Part shown: positions 41,674-51,200 of the stretch, piece by piece
Layout: each line of letters begins with the position of its first letter
Position numbering within the stretch: position 1 is the first letter of the stretch
NCBI RefSeq assembly: GCF_018613605.1
Contig: NZ_JAGGPU010000021.1
Span: 1-64,000, forward strand
Source of the DNA: Pedobacter sp. ISL-64
GTDB taxonomy: Bacteria; Bacteroidota; Bacteroidia; Sphingobacteriales; Sphingobacteriaceae
Direction of reading: 5' to 3'
DNA length: 64,000 nt
Position numbers and translations under genes: made by a program
Notes under the pieces: generated by a model
Databases searched by the model: none
What the model saw: only the letters and a program-made list of their open reading frames with translations
Told to the model about the DNA's origin: nothing

Positions 41674-42873
41674 ATGATCGCCAGAGGTAGGTTAGATATC
41701 CGTTTTACCGAACTTTTTAAGGGTGCATTATACTGTATTGGTAGTGCTTGCGGCTTTAAAAAAGAACAGCCTCAGTTTCCGGAAGGGCAGTTGCCCTGTC
41801 TTTCTGTTCGTACAGGTTTACATCTCGTATTAGAAGCACTAAATCTTGAACCTGGTGATGAAATACTGGTTGCAGATATTAACATCCCGGATATGTTTGC
41901 AATCATTGCTGCGTATCATTTAGAAGTTGTACCATTACCTATAGATAAAAATACACTAGGTATATCTGCCGGACAGATAGCGGCAGCTATTACACCCAAA
42001 ACAAAGCTGCTGCTCATTACCCATTTATTTGGTGCCGTAATGGATACCGAAGCACTGCTTAATATAGCCAAATTGCATAATCTGATTGTAATGGAAGATT
42101 GTGCGCAAGCTTATGATGGAATTTATGAAGGTAATTTAAAATCGGACGTGGTATTGTTCAGTTTTGGACTAATTAAAACGAATACAGCTTTAACCGGAGC
42201 AATACTTTGTATTCGAAACGAGCAATTACTGGCTGCGGTAAAAATATTGAACAATAGACTGCCGGTGCAAAAAGGTAATCGATACTTCAAAAAAATAATT
42301 AATGCTACCCTGATTAACATTCTTGTCGCAAGATGGCCATTTACCATAGCTTATTGGCTTTGCAAGCAATTTGGTAAAGACTTTGATACGCTTATTACTG
42401 GTTTTACAAGAGGTTTTCCTGGTGCAGACGTAATGGAGAAAATCAAATACAGACCATGTTATGCTAATTTGTGTATGTTGCAGCATAGAGTGAGTAATTT
42501 TGATCAATCTCGTATTCATAAAAGGAAGGCACTAGCAACCCTATTGTTACAGGATGTAGACCCACAAAATATTAGTGGTAATGCAAACTTAAGGCATACC
42601 CACTGGGTAATTCCGATAGTAGCGGCTAATCCATCACTGTTAATCGATAAATTAAGAGAAAAAGGATTCGATGCCACTTCAAAAGCCTCCAGTTTAGTTA
42701 AGAAAGGTTTCACGGGTTTGCCGCCAAAAACCTCAAATGAGCTAATACTTCAAAATTTAGTTTATCTGCCAATGGATATGAAAATGAGTAAAAAAGAAGT
42801 TAAACAATTGAACCAGTTGTTATTAGATAATGTGTTAAAAGGTGAAGGTTTTAGTAAATCAAATCAGACATAA
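41674..42873 (+). CDS. DegT/DnrJ/EryC1-family PLP-dependent protein
   Basis: A 399-residue fold type I PLP protein. Seen: 'LSVRTGLHLVLEALNLEPGDEILVADINIPDM' (about 44-75), 'LLLITHLFGAVMD', 'VMEDCAQAYDG' (Asp binding the pyridine N) and the Schiff-base lysine candidate in 'FSFGLIKTNTALTGAIL'. Relatives are sugar aminotransferases or dehydratases in surface glycan synthesis. It stands alone, so the substrate cannot be guessed. It precedes the tRNA-Leu. Confidence 0.85.
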   Translation: MIARGRLDIRFTELFKGALYCIGSACGFKKEQPQFPEGQLPCLSVRTGLHLVLEALNLEPGDEILVADINIPDMFAIIAAYHLEVVPLPIDKNTLGISAGQIAAAITPKTKLLLITHLFGAVMDTEALLNIAKLHNLIVMEDCAQAYDGIYEGNLKSDVVLFSFGLIKTNTALTGAILCIRNEQLLAAVKILNNRLPVQKGNRYFKKIINATLINILVARWPFTIAYWLCKQFGKDFDTLITGFTRGFPGADVMEKIKYRPCYANLCMLQHRVSNFDQSRIHKRKALATLLLQDVDPQNISGNANLRHTHWVIPIVAANPSLLIDKLREKGFDATSKASSLVKKGFTGLPPKTSNELILQNLVYLPMDMKMSKKEVKQLNQLLLDNVLKGEGFSKSNQT

Positions 42874-42889
42874 AAAGAAGCAAATAAAA

Positions 42890-42921
42890 TTTGCGAATTA
42901 AGTGCTTAATTTATACATTTG
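42890..42921 (+). promoter_or_regulatory. tRNA-Leu promoter
   Basis: TTTG at 42890-42893 and TACATTTG at 42914-42921 match the Bacteroidota -33 and -7 elements, with a 20-base spacer. The tRNA begins 22 bases further on. Confidence 0.75.
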
Positions 42922-42942
42922 CATCCCGCTGAATAAGCAAAT

Positions 42943-43022
42943 GCCCAGCTGGCGGAATTGGTAGACGCGCTGGTCTCAAACACCTGTGGGAAACCGTGCC
43001 GGTTCGACTCCGGCGCTGGGTA
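42943..43022 (+). tRNA. tRNA-Leu(CAA)
   Basis: An 80-base class II cloverleaf without encoded CCA. The acceptor GCCCAGC pairs with GCTGGGT, with G-U at 1:72. D arm GCG/CGC; anticodon loop CTCAAAC with CAA at 42977-42979; long variable arm; T arm GCCGG-TTCGACT-CCGGC; discriminator A. The anticodon stem CTGGT/ACCTG has one T-T mismatch at its second pair. It reads UUG codons. Confidence 0.92.
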
Positions 43023-43027
43023 CTGAG

Positions 43028-43068
43028 CCGGAAAGATAGTTTTTCGAAACATTCTTTCCGGTTTTTTT
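43028..43068 (+). terminator. tRNA-Leu terminator
   Basis: CCGGAAAGA (43028-43036) pairs with TCTTTCCGG (43053-43061), followed by seven T. Confidence 0.9.
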
Positions 43069-43409
43069 ATGCTCTAAATCGTTGTTTATTAGGCGCATAA
43101 ACTACTTTCTCTGAACTTCGCCAAATTTTTAGTTCTAAAATAATCCGATAAAAATTCATTTTTTACAATACACCTCTCCGAACTACAGAAATTATTTATC
43201 CTTCTTATGGCTGTCTGCTGATAAACTAAAAGAACTTGCCCGATTGTTTGGCAGAATGAATAAAAGCACAAACGAACAACATCTTTAGGCGTCTCTATGC
43301 AGGATGAAGCAGGATGGTTGGGCGCGCCGCGTTTTATATATTAACCGGAAATAAACCAGCAGCTATATAACGCTTGCTGTAATGTATAACCAAATATATT
43401 CCGGAATTT
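43069..43409. other. 341-base gap before the polysaccharide locus
   Basis: No intact gene. An open stretch without start codon (43139-43288, plus) reads 'HFLQYTSPNYRNYLSFLW', then 'LSADKLKELARLFGRMNKST', and may be the tail of a lost gene. The last part carries the shared motif ATAACCAAATATAT at 43386-43399. Confidence 0.5.
43386..43399 (+). promoter_or_regulatory. Shared 14-bp upstream motif, copy 1
   Basis: ATAACCAAATATAT lies 11 bases before the GH28 start. The identical 14-mer is at 52843-52856, upstream of the fasciclin/SusC/SusD unit. It is a candidate operator or transcript-start sequence of the locus. Confidence 0.5.
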
Positions 43410-44828
43410 ATGAAAAGCATCCATTCTTTTATGCTTGCAGCCTTTATGCTCGTTAGTATTACCGTTTTTGCCCAACCCAAAACACCAGATTGGGTAAGCA
43501 AGGCGGGTGCGAGGACATTCAGTTTTAAACAGAATAATTACCTTGTAAACAAATATGGCGCGATAAACGATGGTAAAACTTTGGCTACAAATGCCATTCA
43601 AAAGGCCATTGATGATTGTGCGGCAAAAGGTGGAGGCATAGTTTCTTTTGAAGCGGGCAAATACCTAACAGGCTCAATATTTATTAAAAATGGAGTCAAT
43701 TTAAAGATCGATGAAGGTGTTGAAATTTTAGGTAGCCAAAACATTAAAGATTATCCTGAAATTGATACACGTGTGGCTGGCATCGAAATGAAATGGCCAG
43801 CAGCGTTGATCAACATTCTAAAACAAGATAAAGCTTCTATTTCGGGCAAGGGATTGATTAATGCCCAAGGCAAACCATTCTGGCAATATTACTGGAATTT
43901 AAGAAAAGAATATGACCCGAAAGGGTTAAGGTGGATTGTAGATTATGATGCCAAACGCCCAAGAACGATACTGGTCGAATCGGCTAAGGATGTGGTCATC
44001 AAAGATATTCATGTGCAACAGGCTGGATTTTGGACCGTGCAGATTTTGTACTCTTCTTATGTAACGGTAGATCATATTACCATTCGGAACAACGTAGATG
44101 GCAGCGGCCCGAGTACTGATGGAATTGATGTCGATTCTTCGCTATGGACACTGATTGAAAATTGCGATATCGATTGTAACGATGATAATTTCTGCCTTAA
44201 AGCCGGTCGCGATTGGGATGGTCTAAGGGTAAACCGACCAACCGAGTACGTGGTAATCCGCAATTGTGTGGCGCGTAAAGGCGCAGGCTTACTTACTTTG
44301 GGTAGCGAAACATCAGGCAGTATCCGCCATGTGTGGGCCACCGATCTGGTAGGCTATGGAACGGGTAACGCGATTAATATTAAATCGGCCAAAACAAGGG
44401 GAGGTACAGTAGAAGACGTGTATTTCGGTAACATTACCATGCATGGTGTGGGCAATGTGATTCAGGTAAATCCAAACTGGAACCCTTCTTACAGTTATTC
44501 TACTTTACCAGCTGGGTACCATCCAGATTCTATCCCCGCACATTGGACCAAACTTTTAACCCATGTAGAACCAGCAAGCAAGGGTATTCCTAAAATACAG
44601 AACATCAACGTGTTTAATGTTACCGCTACCGGTGCTAAAAAGGCAATCAATGCCATTGGTTTTTCAGAAACCATATTAAAAAACTTTAACCTCTCAAACC
44701 TGAAAATAGAAGCAGCTACTGCCGGAACGATCGATTTTGGACAAAACTGGACCTTTGATCGGGTAAATATTACAACTACAGACCAAAGTACGTTGAAAGT
44801 AAGTAATTCAGTAAGTGTAAATCCTTAG
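43410..44828 (+). CDS. Polygalacturonase-like glycoside hydrolase (GH28)
   Basis: A 472-residue secreted beta-helix enzyme. Signal peptide MKSIHSFMLAAFMLVSITVFAQ. Beta-helix start 'VNKYGAINDGKTLATNAIQKAIDDCAAKGGG' near 46-76. GH28 active-site strands: 'GPSTDGIDVDSS', 'CNDDNFCLKAGRDWDG' (catalytic Asp pair), 'LLTLGSETSGSIRHV' and 'NAINIKSAKTRGG'. The GSE and IKS variants are typical of exo-acting or rhamnogalacturonan-type GH28 members. It cuts galacturonic acid linkages in pectin. First gene of a three-gene unit. Confidence 0.93.
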   Translation: MKSIHSFMLAAFMLVSITVFAQPKTPDWVSKAGARTFSFKQNNYLVNKYGAINDGKTLATNAIQKAIDDCAAKGGGIVSFEAGKYLTGSIFIKNGVNLKIDEGVEILGSQNIKDYPEIDTRVAGIEMKWPAALINILKQDKASISGKGLINAQGKPFWQYYWNLRKEYDPKGLRWIVDYDAKRPRTILVESAKDVVIKDIHVQQAGFWTVQILYSSYVTVDHITIRNNVDGSGPSTDGIDVDSSLWTLIENCDIDCNDDNFCLKAGRDWDGLRVNRPTEYVVIRNCVARKGAGLLTLGSETSGSIRHVWATDLVGYGTGNAINIKSAKTRGGTVEDVYFGNITMHGVGNVIQVNPNWNPSYSYSTLPAGYHPDSIPAHWTKLLTHVEPASKGIPKIQNINVFNVTATGAKKAINAIGFSETILKNFNLSNLKIEAATAGTIDFGQNWTFDRVNITTTDQSTLKVSNSVSVNP

Positions 44829-44840
44829 CTGTTTCGAAAA

Positions 44841-47800
44841 ATGAAAAGATTTTACAGTTTATGTTTCTACCTCGGTTTATCGGTGAATACACTTTTTGCA
44901 CAAGAACTTTATCCGCCAACGTTAAAATCAGGAACCTGGCACAATGAAGATGCAAGTTTACGTTACCGTCCGGAGGGAAGAGATTTTGTTATCCATAACG
45001 GTACAAGAAGGTTTACAAGAGCATTATATGGAACCAATACAGCATTTCGGGTCGAAGCTGGCGATCTGCCTGAGTTTGCATTATATATGCCAGCTATGGG
45101 TGGTAACCTACAGTTTGGCTTACTTGATGGAAAAAATAGCAAATGGTTGATTAAGGCAACGGATATTACCGCCAGGTACCGCCCGGGATCGATGATTTAC
45201 AGGATAAAGGATCCATTACTGGGAAATGGGACGCTTCATTTAACGCTTCTTGCCTTGAGCAATGGCGATGGTATGGTGTTAAAAGCCCGTTTTGAAAACG
45301 TGAAAAAAGGAGTAGAACTGCTTTGGGTTTTCGGTGGAGCAAGTGATAAAAAGTTTAGCCGGAGTGGCGATATGGGGGTAGATCCCGAATCTTCTTTTTA
45401 CCTCGAAAAACAAAACTGCAAGGATAATTTTTTTACGGTTACAAAAAACAGTTTCGAGCTCCAATATGCTAAAATAAAAAAAATAAGCGGGATTTTCCCT
45501 GCCGAAATCAGGATTGCGGATGCTGCTGATTTATCTTCTCCGTTAATTTTAGATCAATCTAAAACACAGCAAAATCCAGTGATTACCGGAAAACTAAACA
45601 TAGAAAATGGTAAAGATTTCTATGTTTTGATCCAAAATCCTGAAAAAGATAGTGCACCTAAAAACTGGGATAATGCCACCCGATTTATAGAATCAGAAAA
45701 GAAACGTAAAATTTTAGCCGATCGGGTACAGGTTGATACACCAGATCCTTTTTTCAATACCATTGGTGGTGCTTTGGCCATGGCTTCGGATGGGATTTGG
45801 GAAGCGCCATCTTATATGCACGGTGCCATAGGCTGGCGGATGCGTTTGCCAGGTTGGCGTGGACCTTATACTGCCGATCCACTAGGTTGGCACGATCGGG
45901 CACGAACACATTTTAATGCCTACGCCAAATCGCAGGTGCTCAATCCCGAGAGTGGTCCTGTTTTGGCCGATACTGCTTTTAATCTTTCGCGATCAAAAGA
46001 GGCCATGGGAACTGCAATGTTCAGCAATGGTTACATCAGCCGGGAACCGGATGGGAAATCGATCAGACCGCACCATTATGATATGAATCTTGTGTACATC
46101 GATCAACTGCTCTGGCATTTTAACTGGACTGGCGATTTAGCTTATGTGAAAGAAATGTGGCCGGTAATTAAACGGCACCTGGCTTGGGAAAAAAGAGTTT
46201 TTGATGCAGATGATAACGGGCTTTACGATGCCTATGCGGCCATCTGGGCAAGCGATGCATTGCAATATAGCGGAGGAAGCGGAACGCATAGCTCGGCTTA
46301 TAATTACCGCGCTAATTTAATTGCAGCCAAACTTGCCCGCTTGATTAATGAAGATCCAGGTGTTTATCAAAAAGAGGCCGACAAAATATTAAAAGCCATG
46401 AATGCCCAGCTCTGGATGCCAGAAAAAGGCTGGTTTGCAGAATATAAAGATGCTTTAGGCCTACAGCAATTGCATCCGGCTGCGGGTTTATGGACGATTT
46501 ATCACAGTATAGATTCGGAGGTTCCGGATGCTTTTCAGGCCTGGCAGAGCTTAAGGTATGTTGATACACATATCCCGCACATCCCGGTAAGGGCTAAAGG
46601 ACTTGAAGATAAAGGTTATTATACTTTATCAACCACAAACTGGATGCCTTACGAATGGTCGTTAAACAATGTGGTTTTAGCTGAAGTTACCCATACGGCA
46701 TTGGCCAACTGGCAAGCTGGCAGGACTGAAGAAGCTTTTAAACTTTGGAAAAGTGAACTATTGGCCAGCATGTATATTGGTGGAAGTCCGGGTAATTTTG
46801 CCCAGGTTTCCCGTTATGATGCCATTTTAGGCGAATCGTACCGCGATTTTGGTGATCCTGTAGGCATTAATTCAAGAACACTCGTTGAAGGGCTTTTTGG
46901 TGTGGTGCCTGATGCGCTGAATAAAACTTTGCTCATCAGACCAGGTTTACCGCAAGAATGGGATCACGCGGCCCTAAACATTCCTGATCTTTCATTTTCT
47001 TTTAAACGGAAAGGATTAGTTGACACCTATGAGCTATTGCCGAGATTTGCCATTAGGCTCGGACTTAAAATGCGCATTAAAGCCAGAAGCAATCAATTAA
47101 AATCGGTTAAGATCAATGGAAAAGCAGTAAAATGGGAAAATGTAGCCGACGCAATTGGCTTACCCGAAATCGAGATTGAAAGTGCAATAGCAAAAGATTA
47201 TTTGGTTGAATTGATTTGGGGAGGCGAAACCTTAAATCCACCCAAAATTAACGTAGCCCATACTCTTGGTTCGAAAATGGAAGTTGATTTTGGTAAGGCT
47301 AAAATTGTTAAAGTATTCGATCCCCAAAAGGTGCTTAACAATATAAATACAAGTGAAAGTAAACTTAGTGCAAATCTTCAGGGCGAACCAGGCGACCGTA
47401 CCTTCTTTGCCCAGGTTACAAATGGTCAGTTTACCTATTGGTTTCCTGTTTGTTTCAAACTAAAGGAGGTGGTGAAAAAGCCAGATCAAATTTTAGATTT
47501 AACTGCTAAAGAATGGGCAGGTAAAAAGCTCGAAACACAAGATTTATCTACTTATTTTAACGATCAGGTCGGTCAGATTTTTAACCATAAATACCTGTCT
47601 CCACGGCCACAAACCACAACCTTACAGCTGGCCTGGCAAGGCATTGGCGATTGGACACATCCCAAATTAAAACCCGAAATTAATGATATGGGCTTGCGTA
47701 AACTGGCAGGCAATAAAGGCGAATTTTCATTGGCTTCTGGAGTGGTTTTTAAAACACCATCAGATAGCACTTCAAAAAATATCATTTACACCGCTCAGTG

Positions 47801-48236
47801 GGATAATTTTCCCCGAAAAGCAGAAATTTCACTTTCTGGTAAAGCAAGCGGGGTATTTTTCCTTTTGGCCGGAACAACTAACCCCATGCAAAGCAGAATG
47901 GATAACGGCGAAATTACGGTTCAGTATACCGATGGATCTACCAAAAAACTGCACTTACGTAATCCCGAAAATTGGTGGCCAATTGAGCAGGATCTTTTTA
48001 CCGATGGTTTCGCTTTCGATACTGGCACAGAACGGCCTGTACGTGTACACCTCAAAACGGGTAAAATTGTAACCGCACAAGATGGCGATAGCTGGAACGG
48101 AAAAGACATAAAAGGAGGTACAGCAACAGCTCTGGGATTAAAGCTTGATCCTAACAAAACACTGGCTAAGCTTACCTTATCTGCACTTTGTAATGATGTA
48201 ATTATTGGTTTAATGGCTGTAACCCTGGTTCGTTAG
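44841..48236 (+). CDS. Large DUF4450-like putative glycosidase
   Basis: An 1131-residue exported protein (signal MKRFYSLCFYLGLSVNTLFAQ). The N-terminal beta part starts 'WHNEDASLRYRPEGRDFVIHNGTRRFTRALYGTN', the pattern of DUF4450 proteins. The middle (about 280-720) looks like an (alpha/alpha)6 six-hairpin glycosidase, with 'GAIGWRMRLPGWRGPYTADPLGWHDRARTH', 'DLVYIDQLLWHF'-type helices and acidic sites in 'AIWASDALQYSGGSGTHSSAYNYRAN'. The C-terminal part is beta-rich. The gap from the GH28 gene is 12 bases. The likely substrate is a pectic side chain; activity not assigned. Confidence 0.75.
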   Translation: MKRFYSLCFYLGLSVNTLFAQELYPPTLKSGTWHNEDASLRYRPEGRDFVIHNGTRRFTRALYGTNTAFRVEAGDLPEFALYMPAMGGNLQFGLLDGKNSKWLIKATDITARYRPGSMIYRIKDPLLGNGTLHLTLLALSNGDGMVLKARFENVKKGVELLWVFGGASDKKFSRSGDMGVDPESSFYLEKQNCKDNFFTVTKNSFELQYAKIKKISGIFPAEIRIADAADLSSPLILDQSKTQQNPVITGKLNIENGKDFYVLIQNPEKDSAPKNWDNATRFIESEKKRKILADRVQVDTPDPFFNTIGGALAMASDGIWEAPSYMHGAIGWRMRLPGWRGPYTADPLGWHDRARTHFNAYAKSQVLNPESGPVLADTAFNLSRSKEAMGTAMFSNGYISREPDGKSIRPHHYDMNLVYIDQLLWHFNWTGDLAYVKEMWPVIKRHLAWEKRVFDADDNGLYDAYAAIWASDALQYSGGSGTHSSAYNYRANLIAAKLARLINEDPGVYQKEADKILKAMNAQLWMPEKGWFAEYKDALGLQQLHPAAGLWTIYHSIDSEVPDAFQAWQSLRYVDTHIPHIPVRAKGLEDKGYYTLSTTNWMPYEWSLNNVVLAEVTHTALANWQAGRTEEAFKLWKSELLASMYIGGSPGNFAQVSRYDAILGESYRDFGDPVGINSRTLVEGLFGVVPDALNKTLLIRPGLPQEWDHAALNIPDLSFSFKRKGLVDTYELLPRFAIRLGLKMRIKARSNQLKSVKINGKAVKWENVADAIGLPEIEIESAIAKDYLVELIWGGETLNPPKINVAHTLGSKMEVDFGKAKIVKVFDPQKVLNNINTSESKLSANLQGEPGDRTFFAQVTNGQFTYWFPVCFKLKEVVKKPDQILDLTAKEWAGKKLETQDLSTYFNDQVGQIFNHKYLSPRPQTTTLQLAWQGIGDWTHPKLKPEINDMGLRKLAGNKGEFSLASGVVFKTPSDSTSKNIIYTAQWDNFPRKAEISLSGKASGVFFLLAGTTNPMQSRMDNGEITVQYTDGSTKKLHLRNPENWWPIEQDLFTDGFAFDTGTERPVRVHLKTGKIVTAQDGDSWNGKDIKGGTATALGLKLDPNKTLAKLTLSALCNDVIIGLMAVTLVR

Positions 48237-48247
48237 TTTTTTTAATA

Positions 48248-51200
48248 ATGTACTATAAAAGCTGGATATCGAAAAAAATAATATTGCCGATCATAACGAT
48301 TTGCTTATCTTTTTTTTCCTCTTTTTCACAATTGAAAAGCAATATCGCGCATTATTCTACCGAAGATGGGCTTTCGCATGATGGTGTGCTCTGCATTACC
48401 CAAGACCGCGACGGTTTTATGTGGTTTGGTACTTTTGATGGCCTAAACCGTTTCGACGGGACAAATTTTGTGGTTTACAAAAGCAGGCCTGGCGATAATT
48501 CTAACTTACGGACCAATAAAATAAGGGAAATTGTAGAAGATAAATCGGGTTACCTGTGGGTAAAAACCTACGATTTTAAGATTTATCGTTTCGATAAGCG
48601 TACTGAGCAGTTTTTACCGGTTTCTGATGGCCCTTTTAAAGCATTTTTTAAAGATCAGGTAATTATCGACCATATGGTGCCTGATACTAAAAATGGCGTT
48701 TGGTTGTTAACTGAAAATCAAGGGCTTTTATATGTTGTAAATAATTTTAAAGGGCAACCCGGCATCATACAGTTTGCTAAAGAGCAACAGCCTGGCAGAC
48801 AAATTAAAGGAAACGCTGTGAAATTCAGGTACCGCGATGAAAAGCAAAGGATCTGGATAGGCACCGAAGGCGGATTGAACTGTCTACAAGGGAATAACAA
48901 TGGTAACTATCAAGTGCTTAGGTTTTCTGCGCCTATAGAAAAAATGCTTTCTTCTTATGCTGTTAACTGTGTTGCTCAGAGCAAAGAATCACTTTATTTT
49001 GGTACTGGTGATGGGAATTTATTAATCTACGACCTAAGGACGCAATCTTTTCAGGTTAAACAGATTAGTAAGGGAATTGCGTTTAATTCCATTTGTTATT
49101 CAAAAGCAGGTCTGATTTATATTTCTACCATGGGGAAGGGAATGCTCACAGTTGATCCAATCAGTTTTAAAGTAAGCCAATCTGGAAGCAAAGAAAATTA
49201 TTTATCACTTAACGAAGACCATTCAGGATTAATCTGGATTGAGCCACAAGAAAACGGAATTATAAAGTACGATCCTAAAACACAACAATATAAATATTTC
49301 AGCCAAAAAAGAGATTTCAATTTCTCGAGCCGCGATTATAGCGTAGTTGCCGATGCAAACGGGATATTATGGGTAAGCATGAAAGGTGGCGGTTTTGGCT
49401 ACTATAACCGGCTGCGCGATGAGATTGATTATTTTTATGATCAGCCTGGCTCTTCAGACCAAAAGTTTTCCAATATTATTACGAGTTTATATGTAGATCG
49501 AATGGGTACCCTTTGGATGAGCGCACGCGATGGTGGGATTAATAAAGTGGTTTCGCTTACTGATAAATTTAATTACCACCGTTTGGTTAATGAACCCAAT
49601 AACCGTTCAGAAAATGAAGTAAGGGCCATGATGCACGATCAGAAAGGGCGCTTATGGGTTTGCAGTAAGGATGGCAGGATTCGGGTTTATGAAAATGATA
49701 AAGAAGTTGATGTTTTTGGAAGAGGAAATAAACAGATTGGTACCGTTTACAGCATTATAGAAGATAGCAAGGGCAATGTTTGGTTGGGAACAAAAGGCGA
49801 TGGCCTGTTTAAAGCCACACCAACCGATCAAAAACGTAATCTTTATACACTTAAGAATTTTAGAAACAACCCAACAGATGTAAACAGTTTGAGCAGCGAT
49901 CTGGTATATTCGGTTATTGAAGATTCGAGAGGGCGCATTTGGGTAGGCACGCTGGGTGGTGGTATTAATTTGTTGAGCAATATCGATGGCAAAGAAGGTT
50001 TTAAAAATTTTTACAATGCTTTTCATAATTATCCATTTGGCTGGGCCAAGGTTATCCGATATTTATTAGAAGACAATAGTGGCAGGATATGGATTGGAAC
50101 AAGCAATGGTTTGCTGCGCTTTGATCCGAACAGGCCTGTTGCCAATGGTTACCGGTTTTTAGCTTACCGTAAAATCCGCGGAGACCATGCCAGTTTGGGG
50201 AATAATAGCGTACAGTATATTTACAAAGATAAAGCTGGGGGAATCTGGATTGCTACTTTTGGTGGCGGATTAAACAAAGTAATTGCCGATCCGAAAAATC
50301 CTGATGTATTACGCTTTGAGGTTTTTACTACACAAAATGGACTGGCGAATGATGTGCTGCTAAGCATGAGTGGCGACAAAGAAGGTAACTTCTGGATTGC
50401 TACCGAACGCGGTTTATCCAGGTTTAACCCAAAGCATAAAACATTCAAAAACTACGATTCTTTCGACGGATTGCCAAAAGTTGGCTTTTCTGAAGCTACC
50501 TGTTTTACGGCAAACAATGGGCAGCTTTATTTTGGTCTTACTGATGGTTATATCAGATTTAATCCTTCAAAAATTGCCGATCAGCGTACTTCAGCGAAAA
50601 TGGCGCTGACCAAAATTCAACTGTATTATAAGGATATTGATCCCGGAGATAAGGATTCTCCTTTAAAATTTACCATCAACGAAACCAAGTCGCTATTGCT
50701 CAACTACGATCAGAATGTAATCAGTATTGATTACACGGTGCTCGATTATCGTGCTTCCAACAAAATAACCTATGCCTATAAACTCGAAGGTTTCGATAAA
50801 ACCTGGCACCAGGTAAACGACCTACGCAGGGCAACCTATACCAACATTCCTCCGGGCACCTATACCTTTAAAGTGCGGGCTACAAATGATGATCTTTTTT
50901 TAACCCTGCCCGAAAAAACGTTAGAAATCATTGTCCATCCACCTTTTTATTTAAGCTGGCCTGCCTATCTGGTTTATTTTTTGCTGGCTATTGTCATCGC
51001 TGTTTTAGCAAGGCGGATTATTGTAACCATGATCAGGTTACGCAATAAAGTTTTGGTAGAACAGAAATTAACGGAGGTTAAACTCTCTTTTTTTACCAAT
51101 ATCTCGCACGAACTCAGAACACCACTTACCCTGATTGTAAATCCATTAGAAGAAATATCACGTAACGAAAAGTTATCAGACAGGGGAAGGGAATTTATAA

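Noticed and set aside
43139..43288. Open stretch (49 codons) after the tRNA as a gene
   Set aside because: No start codon and no recognisable family; kept only as a possible relic in the gap description.
43023..43409. Genomic island boundary at tRNA-Leu
   Set aside because: The polysaccharide locus begins after the tRNA, but no integrase and no repeated tRNA 3' end were found in the window.
44072..44341. 89-codon minus-strand ORF inside the GH28 gene
   Set aside because: Shadow of a well-supported coding region on the other strand.
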